A DNA stretch of 29,132 bases from an uncultured Collinsella sp. (GCA_902468695.1 CABQZS010000134.1:1-29132), one strand, 5' to 3'. Numbered from the stretch's first letter, positions 1 to 7,078 are shown. Notes: a model not told the origin generated them from the sequence alone. Numbers and translations are program-made.

Positions 1-284
1 CGCACACCAAGTTCACCGGTGAGATCTACGTTCTGACCAAGGAGGAGGGCGGCCGTCACACCCCGTTCTTCGATGGTTATCGTCCTCAGTTCTACTTCCG
101 TACCACCGACGTTACCGGTACGGTCAAGCTCCCCGAGGGCACCGAGATGGCTATGCCTGGTGACCACATCACCATCGAGGGCGACCTCATCCACCCGATC
201 GCCATGGAGGAGGGCCTGCGCTTCGCTATCCGCGAGGGTGGCCACACCGTCGGTTCGGGCATCGTCTCCACGATCATTGAGTAA
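1..284 (+). CDS. tuf: Elongation factor Tu, C-terminal part
   Basis: This is the 3' end of the EF-Tu gene, cut by the window edge; the reading frame begins at base 3 and stops with TAA at 282-284. EF-Tu is the GTPase that brings aminoacyl-tRNA to the ribosome. The visible 93 residues are domain 3: the stretch TKFTGEIYVLTKEEGGRHTP near the start, the PQFYFRTTDVTG segment, and the closing GGHTVGSGIVSTIIE tail are all hallmark EF-Tu sequence. The G domain lies outside the window. A strong terminator follows directly, so tuf appears to end its own transcript. Confidence 0.97.
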   Translation, partial: HTKFTGEIYVLTKEEGGRHTPFFDGYRPQFYFRTTDVTGTVKLPEGTEMAMPGDHITIEGDLIHPIAMEEGLRFAIREGGHTVGSGIVSTIIE

Positions 285-311
285 ATTAGCTCTTTGATAT
301 AGCTGACTTAG

Positions 312-347
312 AGAACCCGGCACTTATATGGGTGCCGGGTTCTTTTC
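312..347 (+). terminator. Intrinsic terminator after tuf
   Basis: A perfect 12-bp stem (312-323 with 332-343) has an 8-nt loop and continues into a T-rich tail. It lies 28 bp after the tuf stop and separates tuf from the rpmG operon. Confidence 0.9.
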
Positions 348-488
348 TGCAATGGATATTGAGCCGTTGCTGGTGTCGAGAGGATCGATAATGGTCCTGG
401 ATGCACCGTCGATTAGATCTCGATGGCTTCATTGATGTGTTCCAAATATGAATGGATCCACCGAGAACCAATTGACTCGAGGTTTTCA

Positions 489-518
489 TTGACAGCACTT
501 ACGTGGAGCTGATAAAGT
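489..518 (+). promoter_or_regulatory. Promoter for rpmG-tRNA-Trp-secE-nusG
   Basis: A consensus -35 box TTGACA (489-494) is followed after 18 nt by TAAAGT (513-518), a 4/6 match to TATAAT. It sits about 45 nt upstream of the rpmG start codon and is the only good sigma-70-type promoter seen between the tuf terminator and rpmG. Confidence 0.6.
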
Positions 519-563
519 AACAACTCGTGCCCGTACGGGGCGGAAATGAAAGGTTCAGGATAC

Positions 564-713
564 ATGCGTACTCTAGTTACTCTTGCGTGCACTGAGTGCA
601 AGCGCCGCAACTATACGACCACCAAGAACAAGTCGACCATGCCTGATCGTATGGAGATCAAGAAGTATTGCCCCTGGTGCCGTCACCACACGCTGCACAA
701 AGAGACTCGCTAG
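564..713 (+). CDS. rpmG: 50S ribosomal protein L33
   Basis: This 49-residue protein of the large ribosomal subunit begins MRTLVTLACTECKRRNYTTT and is basic throughout. Two CxxC pairs (Cys9/Cys12 and Cys36/Cys39) identify the zinc-binding C+ form of L33, in contrast to zinc-free paralogues used under zinc limitation. The length is typical for L33. An AAAGG element about 11 nt upstream supports the ATG at 564. The gene is first in a cluster with tRNA-Trp, secE and nusG, an order common in actinobacteria. Confidence 0.95.
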   Translation: MRTLVTLACTECKRRNYTTTKNKSTMPDRMEIKKYCPWCRHHTLHKETR

Positions 714-726
714 TCTCTAGTCACAT

Positions 727-802
727 ACGCCAGTAGTTCAATTGGTAGAGCATCGGTCTCCAAAACCGAGTGTTGAGGGTTCGAGTCCTTCCTGGCGTGC
801 CA
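727..802 (+). tRNA. tRNA-Trp (anticodon CCA)
   Basis: The cloverleaf is complete. The 7-bp acceptor stem ACGCCAG (727-733) pairs perfectly with CTGGCGT (792-798). The discriminator is G799, and the 3' CCA is encoded at 800-802. The anticodon loop CTCCAAA (758-764) carries CCA at 760-762, decoding UGG. The TTCGAGTCC T-loop segment is present. It lies 13 bp after rpmG and probably shares its transcript. Confidence 0.96.
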
Positions 803-811
803 GTCATTATT

Positions 812-842
812 CCGTAAGCTCCCACTTGGGGGCTTACGGTTT
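812..842 (+). terminator. Hairpin between tRNA-Trp and secE, possible partial terminator
   Basis: A 12-bp stem (812-823 with 828-839, one G-T pair) has a 4-nt loop and only three T residues after it. The weak T-tract suggests partial termination or processing downstream of the tRNA rather than a full stop, because secE has no obvious separate promoter. Confidence 0.5.
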
Positions 843-878
843 ACTCATGTATAAGCGCATTGCGCGGAGGTAACCCAA

Positions 879-1217
879 ATGGCCAACAAGAAGAACAAGA
901 AGAAGGCTCAGCAGCCGGCACCTGCCAACAACGCTGCCGCCAACTCCAAGGTTGAGGCCAAGAAGGCCGTTGCCAAGAAGAACGAGAAGGCTGCGAAGTC
1001 CAAGAAGAACGAGAAGCCTGGTTTCTTCGCCCGCACCAAGAAGTATTTCGCTTCGGTCAAGTCCGAGATGAAGCGTGTCACGTGGCCCGATAAGAAGGAG
1101 CTCGTGAACTACTCAGTCGTCGTTTGCGCTTCTCTGATCGTCGTCGGCGTCGTCATCGCTCTGCTCGATGCTGGCTTTGGCGAGGCTCTTGCTCTGTTCT
1201 CTGGATTGAGGGGCTAA
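879..1217 (+). CDS. secE: Preprotein translocase subunit SecE
   Basis: SecE is the small essential membrane subunit that clamps SecY in the SecYEG protein-export channel. The 112-residue product has a long lysine/alanine-rich N-terminal extension (residues 1-50), the conserved amphipathic SecE segment with EMKRVTWP near residues 63-70, and one transmembrane helix around residues 79-98. This single-helix architecture is usual outside the gammaproteobacteria. A GCGGAGG site at 864-870 fits the ATG at 879. nusG begins 3 bp after the stop, so the two are an operon. Confidence 0.95.
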   Translation: MANKKNKKKAQQPAPANNAAANSKVEAKKAVAKKNEKAAKSKKNEKPGFFARTKKYFASVKSEMKRVTWPDKKELVNYSVVVCASLIVVGVVIALLDAGFGEALALFSGLRG

Positions 1218-1220
1218 ACC

Positions 1221-1757
1221 ATGTCTAAGCGTTGGTACGTCGTTCACACTTACTCTGGATACGAGAACCGCGTTAAGTCCGATCTCGAGCATCGCATCGA
1301 GACTATGGGCATGCAGGACCGTATCTTTGATATCGAGATTCCTATGGAGCGCGTCACCGAGATCAAAGAGGGTGGCAAGCGCGAGACCAAGGATTCCAAG
1401 ATCTTCCCGGGTTATGTCCTGGTCCGCATGGAGATGGATGACGATGCTTGGACGTGTGTTCGCAACACGCCCGGCGTCACCGGTTTCCTAGGCGGCAACG
1501 GCAAGCCCGCTCCGCTTTCCCGTGACGAGTACAACAAGATGACTCGTCGTCCCGGTAAGGGCGATTCGCCCAAGCGCACCTCGGTTGATATTCAGGTCGG
1601 CACGTCCGTCCGTGTCACCGATGGCCCGCTTACCGACTTTGATGGCAAGGTCTCCGAGGTTAACACCGAGGCTGGCAAGCTCAAGGTCACGCTGATGATC
1701 TTTGGCCGCGAGACGCCGGTCGAGCTCGACTTTAACCAGGTCGCTGTCATCGCTTAA
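1221..1757 (+). CDS. nusG: Transcription termination/antitermination factor NusG
   Basis: NusG binds the RNA polymerase clamp to control pausing and links polymerase to Rho or to the ribosome. The 178-residue protein shows the NGN domain (about 1-110: KRWYVVHTYSGYENRV, then FPGYVLVRMEMDDDAW and VRNTPGVTGFLG) and a C-terminal KOW domain (about 127-175: GTSVRVTDGPLTDFDGKV). Length and order are typical of a simple two-domain NusG. It starts 3 bp after secE. Confidence 0.97.
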   Translation: MSKRWYVVHTYSGYENRVKSDLEHRIETMGMQDRIFDIEIPMERVTEIKEGGKRETKDSKIFPGYVLVRMEMDDDAWTCVRNTPGVTGFLGGNGKPAPLSRDEYNKMTRRPGKGDSPKRTSVDIQVGTSVRVTDGPLTDFDGKVSEVNTEAGKLKVTLMIFGRETPVELDFNQVAVIA

Positions 1758-1877
1758 GTTTTCGTCCGTTCGCGCGAGCGTGCTTCTTCTGTGACTGCTC
1801 ATCTCAGGAGTGCTTCTAACACGTGCGTGCTTACGATATAGCAAGTACTTCACACTCGTGATTCGAAAGGAATGACC

Positions 1878-2306
1878 ATGGCTGAGAAGAAGGTTGCCAA
1901 CGTCATTAAGCTCCAGATTCCTGCTGGTGCAGCTAACCCCGCTCCTCCCGTCGGCCCCGCCCTGGGCGCTGCTGGCGTGAACATCATGCAGTTCTGCCAG
2001 GCCTTTAACGCCGAGACGCAGGACAAGAAGGGCGACATCATCCCCGTTGAGATCTCTGTCTACGAGGATAAGTCCTTCTCCTTCATCACCAAGACCCCGC
2101 CGGCGGCTCACCTCATCAAGAAGGAGCTGAACCTCAAGTCTGGTTCCGCTAAGCCCCAGGCCGACAAGGTTGGTCAGCTCTCCCAGGAGCAGCTCACCAA
2201 GATCGCCGAGATCAAGATGCCGGACCTCAATGCCAACGACATTGATGCCGCCAAGAAGATCATCGCCGGTACCGCCCGTTCCATGGGCGTCACCATCGCT
2301 GAGTAG
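1878..2306 (+). CDS. rplK: 50S ribosomal protein L11
   Basis: L11 forms the GTPase-associated centre with 23S rRNA and is needed for factor binding and stringent-response sensing. The 142-residue product matches L11 along its length: AEKKVANVIKLQIPAGAANP at the start, the proline-rich PAPPVGPALGAAGVNIM segment, the FITKTPPAA motif and the C-terminal GTARSMGVTI. An ATG also exists at 1872, but the GAAAGG site at 1865-1870 would then be only 1 nt away; the ATG at 1878 gives 7 nt and the normal family start. Confidence 0.96.
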   Translation: MAEKKVANVIKLQIPAGAANPAPPVGPALGAAGVNIMQFCQAFNAETQDKKGDIIPVEISVYEDKSFSFITKTPPAAHLIKKELNLKSGSAKPQADKVGQLSQEQLTKIAEIKMPDLNANDIDAAKKIIAGTARSMGVTIAE

Positions 2307-2324
2307 CGATTTCTTATGGTAACG

Positions 2325-2426
2325 ACGGGTGCTCCGACCGGGGCGCCCGTTAAATGTGTGCAATAGGGCACACGATACGATGTGGGAGGGCTCACGCCCG
2401 TTTAACCACAGGAGGTAATGCACATG
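2325..2426 (+). promoter_or_regulatory. Structured rplK-rplA spacer, candidate L1 autoregulatory site
   Basis: Two hairpins precede rplA: a GC-rich 11-bp stem (2325-2335 with 2340-2350, loop GACC) without a following T-tract, and a 6-bp stem (2356-2361 with 2368-2373). Just after them comes GATGTGGGAGGGC, which contains the GTGGGAGG word found in the L1-binding region of 23S rRNA. L1 is known to repress its own operon by binding mRNA that mimics that rRNA site. The assignment here is inference from location and the short motif. Confidence 0.4.
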
Positions 2427-3131
2427 GCTAAGCATGGTAAGAGCTATAACGCCGCTGCCGAGAAGATCGACCGCGCCACGCTCTACACCCCCCTTCAGGC
2501 TGCCAAGCTCATCAAGGAGCTCGACACCGCCAAGTTCGACGAGACCGTCGAGGCCCACTTCCGTCTGGGCATCGATACTCGTAAGGCTGACCAGAACATC
2601 CGTGGTTCCATCTCCCTGCCTCACGGCACCGGCAAGACCGTTCGTGTTGCCGTCTTCGCCGAGGGTGAGAAGGCCCGCGAGGCCGAGGCTGCCGGCGCCG
2701 ACATCATCGGTTCCGACGAGCTCGTCGCCCAGATCCAGAAGGGCGAGATCAACTTCGACGCCGCTATCGCTACGCCGAACATGATGGCCAAGGTTGGCCG
2801 CATCGGTAAGATCCTTGGTCCCCGTGGCCTCATGCCGAACCCCAAGCTCGGCACCGTGACCATGGACGTCGCCAAGATGGTCTCCGAGCTCAAGGCTGGC
2901 CGCGTTGAGTACCGCGCCGACCGCTACGGCATCTGCCACGTGCCCCTGGGCAAGAAGTCCTTCTCTGAGCAGCAGCTCGTCGAGAACTACGCTGCCCTGT
3001 ACACCGAGATCCTGCGCGTCAAGCCCTCTTCTGCTAAGGGCAAGTACGTCAAGTCCATCTCCGTGTCTTCCACCATGGGCCCTGGCGTCAAGGTCGATCC
3101 CGCTGTCCAGCGTGACTTCCTGGCTGAGTAA
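2424..3131 (+). CDS. rplA: 50S ribosomal protein L1
   Basis: L1 forms the mobile L1 stalk that guides deacylated tRNA out of the E site and acts as a translational repressor. The 235-residue product has the family's length and landmarks: AKHGKSYNAAAEKID at the N-terminus, LPHGTGKTVRVAVFAEGEKA in the middle, the signature GKILGPRGLMPNPKLGTV, and the C-terminal STMGPGVKVDP. The in-frame ATG at 2418 lies only 2 nt from the GGAGG site (2411-2415), so the ATG at 2424 is preferred. The rplJL genes that usually follow are about 25 kb away. Confidence 0.97.
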   Translation: MAKHGKSYNAAAEKIDRATLYTPLQAAKLIKELDTAKFDETVEAHFRLGIDTRKADQNIRGSISLPHGTGKTVRVAVFAEGEKAREAEAAGADIIGSDELVAQIQKGEINFDAAIATPNMMAKVGRIGKILGPRGLMPNPKLGTVTMDVAKMVSELKAGRVEYRADRYGICHVPLGKKSFSEQQLVENYAALYTEILRVKPSSAKGKYVKSISVSSTMGPGVKVDPAVQRDFLAE

Positions 3132-3172
3132 CTGCTAGTTACTGCCTGAGCAAAGCAAGCATTGCTAAAGAT

Positions 3173-3206
3173 ACCCGGTTCTGCCTTGTGCAGGACCGGG
3201 TTTCTT
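3173..3206 (+). terminator. Intrinsic terminator after rplA
   Basis: A 12-bp stem (3173-3184 with 3190-3201, one G-T pair) has a 5-nt loop followed by TTCTT. It ends the rplK-rplA transcript about 40 bp after the rplA stop. Confidence 0.88.
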
Positions 3207-3220
3207 GCTATCGCGTCAAA

Positions 3221-3257
3221 AGCACCACAAAGGGGACGGTCTCCCCTTTGTGGTGGT
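3221..3257 (-). terminator. Hairpin repeat copy 1; terminator of the metallophosphoesterase gene
   Basis: A perfect 13-bp inverted repeat (3224-3236 with 3242-3254) has a 5-nt loop. Read on the minus strand it is followed by CTTTT. It lies at the stop codon of the minus-strand phosphoesterase gene. It belongs to a family of related hairpins also found at 5937-5975, 6983-7022 and 7038-7078. Confidence 0.75.
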
Positions 3258-3967
3258 TACCAGGGTGTTCTGGCTGTTGAGGACTCGATGGCATCGTGGC
3301 GTTTGAGCTCGCGGCGCATGGTTTGCGAATTGAGCCAGGCTGCCTGCCAGCCACGGATGGGGTAGCGCGTCTGGTCGAGCTCAAACTGCGTATAGCCGCA
3401 GGCGTTGATGATCGTCGTTCCACACACATGCTGCCGCTTGCGCTGAAAATCGTAACCGTAGCTTTGGTGTACATGCCCATGCACCATGTAGTCGGCCCCC
3501 CAGGACTCAAGCGCCGTGTTAAAGCACTCAAACCCTCGATGCGGCAGATCGTCCAGATCACCCATACCGGCGGCGGGTGCATGGGTAAGCAGAATGTCGC
3601 ACCCGCCGACCATCCTAACCTTACGCGACAGCTTACGCATGCGCTTGGACATCTCGCGTTCGGTGTACATGTTGGCGCCGTCGCGATAACGCATGGACCC
3701 GCCAAGGCCCGCAATGCGAATCCCTCGGTACGTGTACACGCTGTCTTCCACGCAGATACATCCGCCCGGTGCATGACGTGCGTAGCGATCATCGTGATTG
3801 CCGCGCACGTAGATGAGCGGCTTGTTGATGACCGTAACCAAAAACTCAAGATAGTCCGGGTCCAGATCGCCGGCGGACAAAATCAGGTCGACTCCCTCAA
3901 AGCGTTCCTTGCGAAAGCACTCCCAAAGGCATCGTTCTTCGGTATCGGCTATGGCAAGGATTTTCAT
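3257..3967 (-). CDS. Metallophosphoesterase (calcineurin-like fold)
   Basis: This 236-residue protein is a predicted cytoplasmic binuclear metal phosphoesterase; the substrate cannot be read from sequence. Visible metal-site motifs are Asp8 near the N-terminus, GD at 33-34, GNHD at 56-59, THAP with His129, and GHVH at 164-167 (His163/His165 region). The first motif is usually D-x-H; here it reads D-T-E, so one metal ligand is replaced. The start codon overlaps the stop of the upstream Bmp-fusion gene by 4 bp (ATGA), which implies translational coupling and a shared role. The tail after about residue 205 is basic and not recognised. No signal peptide is seen. Confidence 0.88.
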   Translation of the reverse strand: MKILAIADTEERCLWECFRKERFEGVDLILSAGDLDPDYLEFLVTVINKPLIYVRGNHDDRYARHAPGGCICVEDSVYTYRGIRIAGLGGSMRYRDGANMYTEREMSKRMRKLSRKVRMVGGCDILLTHAPAAGMGDLDDLPHRGFECFNTALESWGADYMVHGHVHQSYGYDFQRKRQHVCGTTIINACGYTQFELDQTRYPIRGWQAAWLNSQTMRRELKRHDAIESSTARTPW

Positions 3968-5880
3968 AGGGCAGGGACTTTCGGCTTATCGTCGAGCTGC
4001 GGAATGGTGCCTACCACGTTATCCGCCAGCCAATTCATCTCGACAATCTGCGCGCTCGGCAGCGGAGGAAAGCCTTCGATCTGTACCACGCCGTTCTGGC
4101 TGTGGAGCTCGCCGCCAAAGGGGTTGATGGATCCCTCGACAATGCCGTTGCGGAGCAACTGCACGAGTTTGCGCGTCTGGTAGGGTAGGCCCGGAGCGTA
4201 ACGGATGTCGATAACGCCGGAGCTCATGCCGTACCAGTAGTTGACGGCGCGCACTTGGTTGTCATCGCTGGTCTCGTCCCACGTGCCGTGCAGAAGGCTG
4301 CGAACGATGAGCTCGTAGTAACGGCCCCAGTTCCATACCGGCATGGCGATGCCGGAAACCTTGCCATCGACCAGGCGGTGGAGTCCGTAGGCCGTGGGGT
4401 CTTCGAGCGACTTTGACATGTCAGCGCCGGTCATGACGCTCACGCCTTCGCGGCACATGGCCTCGGCAAGACCGCCGGCGGGCACATCGCCCCAGGTGAG
4501 GATAATTTGCGCGCGGGGGTCGAGCAGCGAGGCACCGATGGCAAAGGCATTGATCTCGCTGAGCGCGCCGGATGCGAAGACCGACGCGTGGTAGCCGATG
4601 CGATGGTTGTCCGCCATGCTGGCGGCAAGGGCGCCCAGGAGGAACTTGGCCTCGTACATCTTGCCAAAGTACGAACGAACGCTTTGGTGGGGAAGGCCGA
4701 TAGAGCAGTTAAGGAACCGAACCTGGGGATACTCAACGGCAGCTCTGAGCGTGTATTCCATCAGGCGGTGCGAGGTCGAGAAGATGACGCTGTCTCCATG
4801 TTTGACAGCCGTTTCCACGGCGGCGTAGAACACGTCCGGATCGTGACAGTCCTCGAACGCCTCGGTGCGCACGATATCGTCAAAGTGCTCATCGAGATAC
4901 TGACGTCCTTGGTCGTGCAGACTGTCCCAGCTCGACGCCGCACAGGGGAACTCATGGATAAAGGCGATACGCAGGGGGTTGGCCGCCGAATAGACAGTCT
5001 TGCCCATAAAGAAGTTGAGCACGCCGGAGGTGGACTTGGCGGGCGACTCCTCCTCATCGACGCTCGGCGCTTCGACAAGATCGACCTTGTCCTCGTCATT
5101 TTTGCCGGCAATGACCAGCTCGCGCCAAATCTTGCACAGGCGGTTTACGACGATATCCGTCGGCGTATCCAGCAGACGGTCCTGGTTGTACACATTGAGG
5201 TACACGAGCATGGCGTCGGCAGGCGTAATGTCCAGGTGGTCGCCGCCTGCGCGAAGGTAGGCGCGCTTAAAGAGCAGGAAGGTATGGCGCAGATAGTCGA
5301 CCTTTTTCTGCGGCCATTTTTCGATAAGGTTCTGACCGAGCATCTTGGCGAGCGTTTCGTAGCTTCCCTCACGCGAGAACTCGATCTCGTATAGGGGGCA
5401 GACGCGCCAAAACGCGCAGAACTCACCGTACAGGCGGCTTTCGACGGAATCCCATGTGCCGGGGTAGAGACGGGTGACCCTGGCCGAAACCGTTGGAGCG
5501 TCCAGGAATTTGAGGACACTGACGCGTTTGTTGCCTTCCTGGACATAGAACCGATGCATGAACTCGGTGACGATGATGGGGTCGCGATAGCCCTCGGTTA
5601 CCTGGATGTCGTAGAGGTTGGACCACTTGCGGGCGAACTCGGTGTTAAACGGCAGCAGGGGCATAAAGTTACACGAAAAGGCGGACTGACGGCCTTTGGT
5701 GACCGTGCCGACGACCATTTCGAGCGGAATATCCCGCAGGCCGACGCTCACTCGCTGACCTAAGGGGAGCTGAGCAACCAAGCTATCGAGGTCCGTAAGG
5801 TATGGATGCTCGCTTTGGCTAATGGCGCGACGGCGTCCCTGCTCGCCGCGCTTGCGTGCTTGACGATAGGCCTCTTCCAT
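3964..5880 (-). CDS. ParB-like domain fused to Bmp-type ligand-binding domain
   Basis: This 638-residue soluble protein has two recognisable parts. Residues about 40-130 resemble a ParB/sulfiredoxin-type domain, with a PIIVTEF strand followed by VQEGNKRVSVLKFL, reminiscent of the ParB nucleotide-binding box. Residues about 302-600 resemble Bmp/PnrA-type substrate-binding proteins of nucleoside ABC importers (RIAFIHEFP at the start, then SVIFSTSHRLMEYTLRAA and RIGYHASVFASGALSEINAFAIGA). The usual lipoprotein signal peptide is absent and the N-terminus is highly charged, so the protein should be cytoplasmic. An acidic linker (about 262-285) joins the halves. A GGGAG site about 8 nt upstream supports the ATG at 5880. 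It is coupled to the downstream metallophosphoesterase. A nucleoside- or nucleotide-sensing role is inference. Confidence 0.82.
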   Translation of the reverse strand: MEEAYRQARKRGEQGRRRAISQSEHPYLTDLDSLVAQLPLGQRVSVGLRDIPLEMVVGTVTKGRQSAFSCNFMPLLPFNTEFARKWSNLYDIQVTEGYRDPIIVTEFMHRFYVQEGNKRVSVLKFLDAPTVSARVTRLYPGTWDSVESRLYGEFCAFWRVCPLYEIEFSREGSYETLAKMLGQNLIEKWPQKKVDYLRHTFLLFKRAYLRAGGDHLDITPADAMLVYLNVYNQDRLLDTPTDIVVNRLCKIWRELVIAGKNDEDKVDLVEAPSVDEEESPAKSTSGVLNFFMGKTVYSAANPLRIAFIHEFPCAASSWDSLHDQGRQYLDEHFDDIVRTEAFEDCHDPDVFYAAVETAVKHGDSVIFSTSHRLMEYTLRAAVEYPQVRFLNCSIGLPHQSVRSYFGKMYEAKFLLGALAASMADNHRIGYHASVFASGALSEINAFAIGASLLDPRAQIILTWGDVPAGGLAEAMCREGVSVMTGADMSKSLEDPTAYGLHRLVDGKVSGIAMPVWNWGRYYELIVRSLLHGTWDETSDDNQVRAVNYWYGMSSGVIDIRYAPGLPYQTRKLVQLLRNGIVEGSINPFGGELHSQNGVVQIEGFPPLPSAQIVEMNWLADNVVGTIPQLDDKPKVPAL

Positions 5881-5936
5881 GGTGTCTACTCCCTTAGTCG
5901 TTTAAACAACGATATGAGCCATGGTACCACGAATGA

Positions 5937-5975
5937 AAACCACTACAAAGATGCCTGTCCCCTTTGCGGTGGTTT
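5937..5975 (-). terminator. Hairpin repeat copy 2; terminator at the mscS 3' end
   Basis: A 7-bp outer stem (5937-5943 with 5969-5975) continues through one G-T pair and one mismatch into a further 5 bp (5946-5950 with 5962-5966). On the minus strand GTTTTC follows. It overlaps the mscS stop codon and shares the CTGTCCCCTTTG word with the other copies. Confidence 0.65.
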
Positions 5976-6741
5976 AGGCGATGATGGGGGCGATGGCGCG
6001 GATGCAGGCGTCGGCTGCCGTGAAAGTAGTGCTGTCGTCGCTGACGATAAAGATGATCTTTCCTTTGATGCCAAAGTCGCCGATTTCGCTAAAGAGTACG
6101 TAGGGCTCCTTGTCAAAGCCCGAGATGGGCGAGACGGCCGTTTTGGTTGCGCTCGTGAGCTCGTCTGCCAGCACGTCAAGGGAAGCCCACTTAGACGTGT
6201 CCTTTACGGCAACGGGCACGGCCACGCGCCCAAAGGGCATCAAATGCACGAGCGTGTTCTTGGAGATGTTGGAATTGGGCACAATGATGGTCTGTCCACA
6301 GGCATCCTCAATCGTTGTATGGCGCCAAGTGATGTCTTGGACAACGCCGGATACGCCGCCGACCTCGATATTGTCGCCGGGTTTGATGATGCCCATAAAG
6401 GTCACCTGCATGCCGCCGATAAGGTTTGATAGCGTGTCCTGAAAGCCGAGCGAGATGGCGATGCCGCCGACGCCAAGAGCGGCGACGAGCGCGTTTGCGT
6501 TAATGCCAAAGCAGTTGTCGAGGATAAAGCTGCCGCCAATCATCCAGATGACGGCGCGCGCGATGTTGATGAAGATACTCGATGCCGGAAGCGGGTTATC
6601 GTCTCGGTTGAGCAGATGGTTCAGGGTCTTGGATACGACCTTGGCGGCGACGGCGGTGCCTATCGCCAAGATGACGGCCCAGATGATGTTGTGGACCCAT
6701 CGTTGTGCAAAGAAATGAAGAATCGGCTCAAACAATTCCAT
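5974..6741 (-). CDS. mscS: Small-conductance mechanosensitive channel, MscS family
   Basis: MscS channels open under membrane tension and release solutes during hypo-osmotic shock. The 255-residue protein has three transmembrane segments (about 15-36, 54-76 and 80-112). The third contains the pore-lining glycine/alanine pattern ALVAALGVGGIAISLGFQDTLSNLIGG. The beta domain follows (IKPGDNIEVGGVSGVVQDITWRHT, then VPNSNISKNTLVH). The size matches minimal MscS proteins. An AGGAGGT site ends 9 nt before the ATG. Its 3' end overlaps a hairpin terminator that separates it from the Bmp-fusion gene. Confidence 0.93.
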   Translation of the reverse strand: MELFEPILHFFAQRWVHNIIWAVILAIGTAVAAKVVSKTLNHLLNRDDNPLPASSIFINIARAVIWMIGGSFILDNCFGINANALVAALGVGGIAISLGFQDTLSNLIGGMQVTFMGIIKPGDNIEVGGVSGVVQDITWRHTTIEDACGQTIIVPNSNISKNTLVHLMPFGRVAVPVAVKDTSKWASLDVLADELTSATKTAVSPISGFDKEPYVLFSEIGDFGIKGKIIFIVSDDSTTFTAADACIRAIAPIIA

Positions 6742-6754
6742 GTAGGGAAACCTC

Positions 6755-6919
6755 CTAATGATCGTGCAACCATGATACCCACCAAGAAGCCCGTCCGATC
6801 ACATCGGACGGGCCGATAACTTGAGATGGGGTGGCCGCGGTGGCGTAAGCTGGGGCGCCGGCGAGCACGCCGGCAAGGAGTGCGGCGGTCAAGGCGAGAC
6901 GGGGAAGAGAGCTTCTCGT
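6755..6919 (-). pseudogene. Possible small secreted-peptide gene with ACG in place of ATG
   Basis: A 54-codon open frame runs from an ACG at 6919 to TAG at 6755-6757. Its conceptual N-terminus (TRSSLPRLALTAALLAGVLA, then GAPAYA) is a textbook signal peptide: basic start, hydrophobic core and an A-Y-A cleavage motif. A well-placed AAGGA site lies about 6 nt before the ACG. No ATG, GTG or TTG start is available in frame. Either a mutated start makes it a pseudogene, or ACG is used inefficiently. The frame ends on the mscS ribosome binding site and includes the 6789-6813 hairpin. It may also be chance. Confidence 0.3.
6789..6813 (-). terminator. Strong hairpin upstream of mscS
   Basis: A perfect 11-bp stem (6789-6799 with 6803-6813) has a 3-nt loop. 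On the minus strand the tail is TTCTTGG, a weak T-tract. It could terminate or attenuate transcription entering mscS, whose start is about 48 nt downstream. Confidence 0.5.
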
Positions 6920-6982
6920 GGCAGTTTCCTTAGTCCTTAACCAGTAGTTCCTGCTGACGCTGGATTATCGACATAATATGCG

Positions 6983-7022
6983 AAAACCGCCGCAAGGGCG
7001 TCTGTCCCTTTGCGGCGGTTTT
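6983..7022 (-). terminator. Hairpin repeat copy 3
   Basis: A 13-bp stem (6983-6995 with 7010-7022) plus 3 more bp across a single-base bulge closes a CGTCTGT loop. On the minus strand the tail is TTTTCG. It stands just downstream of copy 4, after the ABC transporter operon, so the operon has tandem terminators. Confidence 0.7.
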
Positions 7023-7037
7023 GACGTTTGCGCAGAT

Positions 7038-7078
7038 AAAACCTGCCAAAATAAACCTGTCCCTTTTTGGCAGGTTTT
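7038..7078 (-). terminator. Hairpin repeat copy 4; terminator at the 3' end of the ABC ATPase gene
   Basis: A perfect 14-bp stem (7038-7051 with 7065-7078) has a 13-nt loop containing CCTGTCCC and overlaps the ATPase stop codon (7077-7079). The stem ends in runs of A and T, so it could terminate transcription from either side. Confidence 0.75.

Noticed and set aside
1488..2939. 483-codon open frame on the minus strand across nusG, rplK and rplA
   Set aside because: It lies opposite three certain genes, has Leu/Gly/Asp-rich antisense composition, no ribosome binding site and no recognisable domain.
3296..4183. Plus-strand frame opposite the phosphoesterase and Bmp-fusion genes
   Set aside because: It is antisense to two genes with clear motifs and has no ribosome binding site.
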